Shown here in pieces: positions 4,788-5,120 of a stretch of DNA of 5,120 nt (position 1 is its first letter; each line of letters begins with the position of its first letter). The notes under the pieces are model-generated. The model was given only the letters and a program-made list of their open reading frames with translations. It did not search any database and was not told where the DNA came from. Source of the DNA: Deltaproteobacteria bacterium (GTDB taxonomy: Bacteria > Desulfobacterota > Desulfobacteria > C00003060 > C00003106); contig JAFDAE010000177.1 in assembly GCA_019314005.1 (NCBI GenBank), forward strand, positions 1 through 5,120, written 5' to 3'. The position numbers were made by a program, and so were the translations under genes.

Positions 4788-4816
4788 AGTGTACTTCCAC
4801 TATACGTGGAGTGCAA
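4788..4816 (-). promoter_or_regulatory. weak sigma-70-like promoter for the lysine-rich small gene
   Basis: TTGCAC (4816-4811) and TACACT (4793-4788) are separated by 17 bases, with an expected start near 4781 and a leader of about 47 nt. The hexamers match consensus only moderately (3 and 4 of 6). The spacer contains a short inverted repeat, TCCAC-N5-GTGGA (4796-4810), which could be an operator or part of a transcript-end hairpin of the methyltransferase gene. Confidence 0.3.
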
Positions 4817-4844
4817 GTAATTATTAGACATATCTGTATCGTAT

Positions 4845-5120
4845 CTACCGTGTCGTGACCAGCAGGGCTGCCAGATAGCTCTCGGGCATGCGCCCGCTCC
4901 CGCGAAAATCCGTATCCTGCCCAAGCTGCCTGATCGACTTTACTTGTTCTTTGCCGCCGGCGACCACCATATCCTCCAGCGCCTGATGCGAAAGTCCACT
5001 GAGATTCGTCGCCGCCAGCACAATACCACCGGGTTCCAGGATCTTCATCGCCGTGTCAATCAGCACGGCAAAATCCTTTTTGACGCTGAATATTTTTCCA
5101 TCATGCCGGGCAAAAGAGGG
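4845..5120 (-). CDS. class I SAM-dependent methyltransferase, RlmI-like (C-terminal part)
   Basis: The last 91 residues of a gene that enters from the right edge; the start and the SAM-binding glycine motif are outside the window. The visible part opens with PSFARHDGKIF, the end of a (D)PPSF motif typical of Methyltrans_SAM/RlmI-type RNA methyltransferases, then KKDFAVLIDTAMKILEPGG (14-32) and LAATNLSGLS (35-44), the post-motif helix, strand and loop of that family, and ends RMPESYLAALLVTTR with the usual final strand. Relatives methylate cytosines or guanines of 23S rRNA, but the exact target cannot be read from this fragment. The frame is continuous from the edge to TAG at 4845. Confidence 0.88.
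   Translation of the reverse strand, partial: PSFARHDGKIFSVKKDFAVLIDTAMKILEPGGIVLAATNLSGLSHQALEDMVVAGGKEQVKSIRQLGQDTDFRGSGRMPESYLAALLVTTR

Overview
The window looks like a chromosomal piece of a Gram-negative, environmental bacterium of moderate G+C. A PEP-CTERM surface protein, a GEMM-I (c-di-GMP) riboswitch and two sigma-54-type promoters together suggest a Desulfuromonadales/Geobacter-like or related 'deltaproteobacterial' genome. This is inference from gene content, since no rRNA or other taxonomic marker is present. Every gene I can support lies on the minus strand, so the window reads from right (5120) to left (1).

Right part (5120-4406): the C-terminal end of an RlmI-like class I SAM-dependent methyltransferase runs in from the right edge. 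It is followed by a 36-residue lysine-rich small protein with its own ribosome binding site. A stretch of about 220 bp follows with no gene and one inverted repeat.

Middle (4405-2031): a compact likely operon, ywbE-like -> ycaO -> terB-like, with gaps of 20 and 36 nt. YcaO is close in length and sequence to E. coli YcaO, the partner of RimO in ribosomal protein S12 beta-methylthiolation. No TfuA or RiPP precursor is adjacent.

Left-middle (about 1850-807): the most interesting part. A PEP-CTERM surface protein sits behind layered control. In order of transcription there is a cluster of eight ATTAC/GTAAT pentamers (two perfect ATTACGTAAT palindromes 20 bp apart), about 140 bp of A/T-rich DNA, a sigma-54-type -24/-12 element, a GEMM-I c-di-GMP riboswitch beginning about ten nucleotides after the expected transcription start, and an intrinsic terminator that shares the 3' strand of the aptamer. 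The protein has one cysteine (FCVDL) and a downstream LQGAIW motif. These resemble the Cys-Gln pair of thioester adhesin domains. The set reads as a c-di-GMP-gated, RpoN-dependent surface adhesin.

Left end (806-1): several hairpins, then a 94-residue secreted or lipid-anchored small protein with a near-consensus sigma-54 promoter (TGGCACG-N4-GTGCT). Next come two G+C-rich hairpins, and finally a perfect Shine-Dalgarno and ATG that start a gene running off the left edge.
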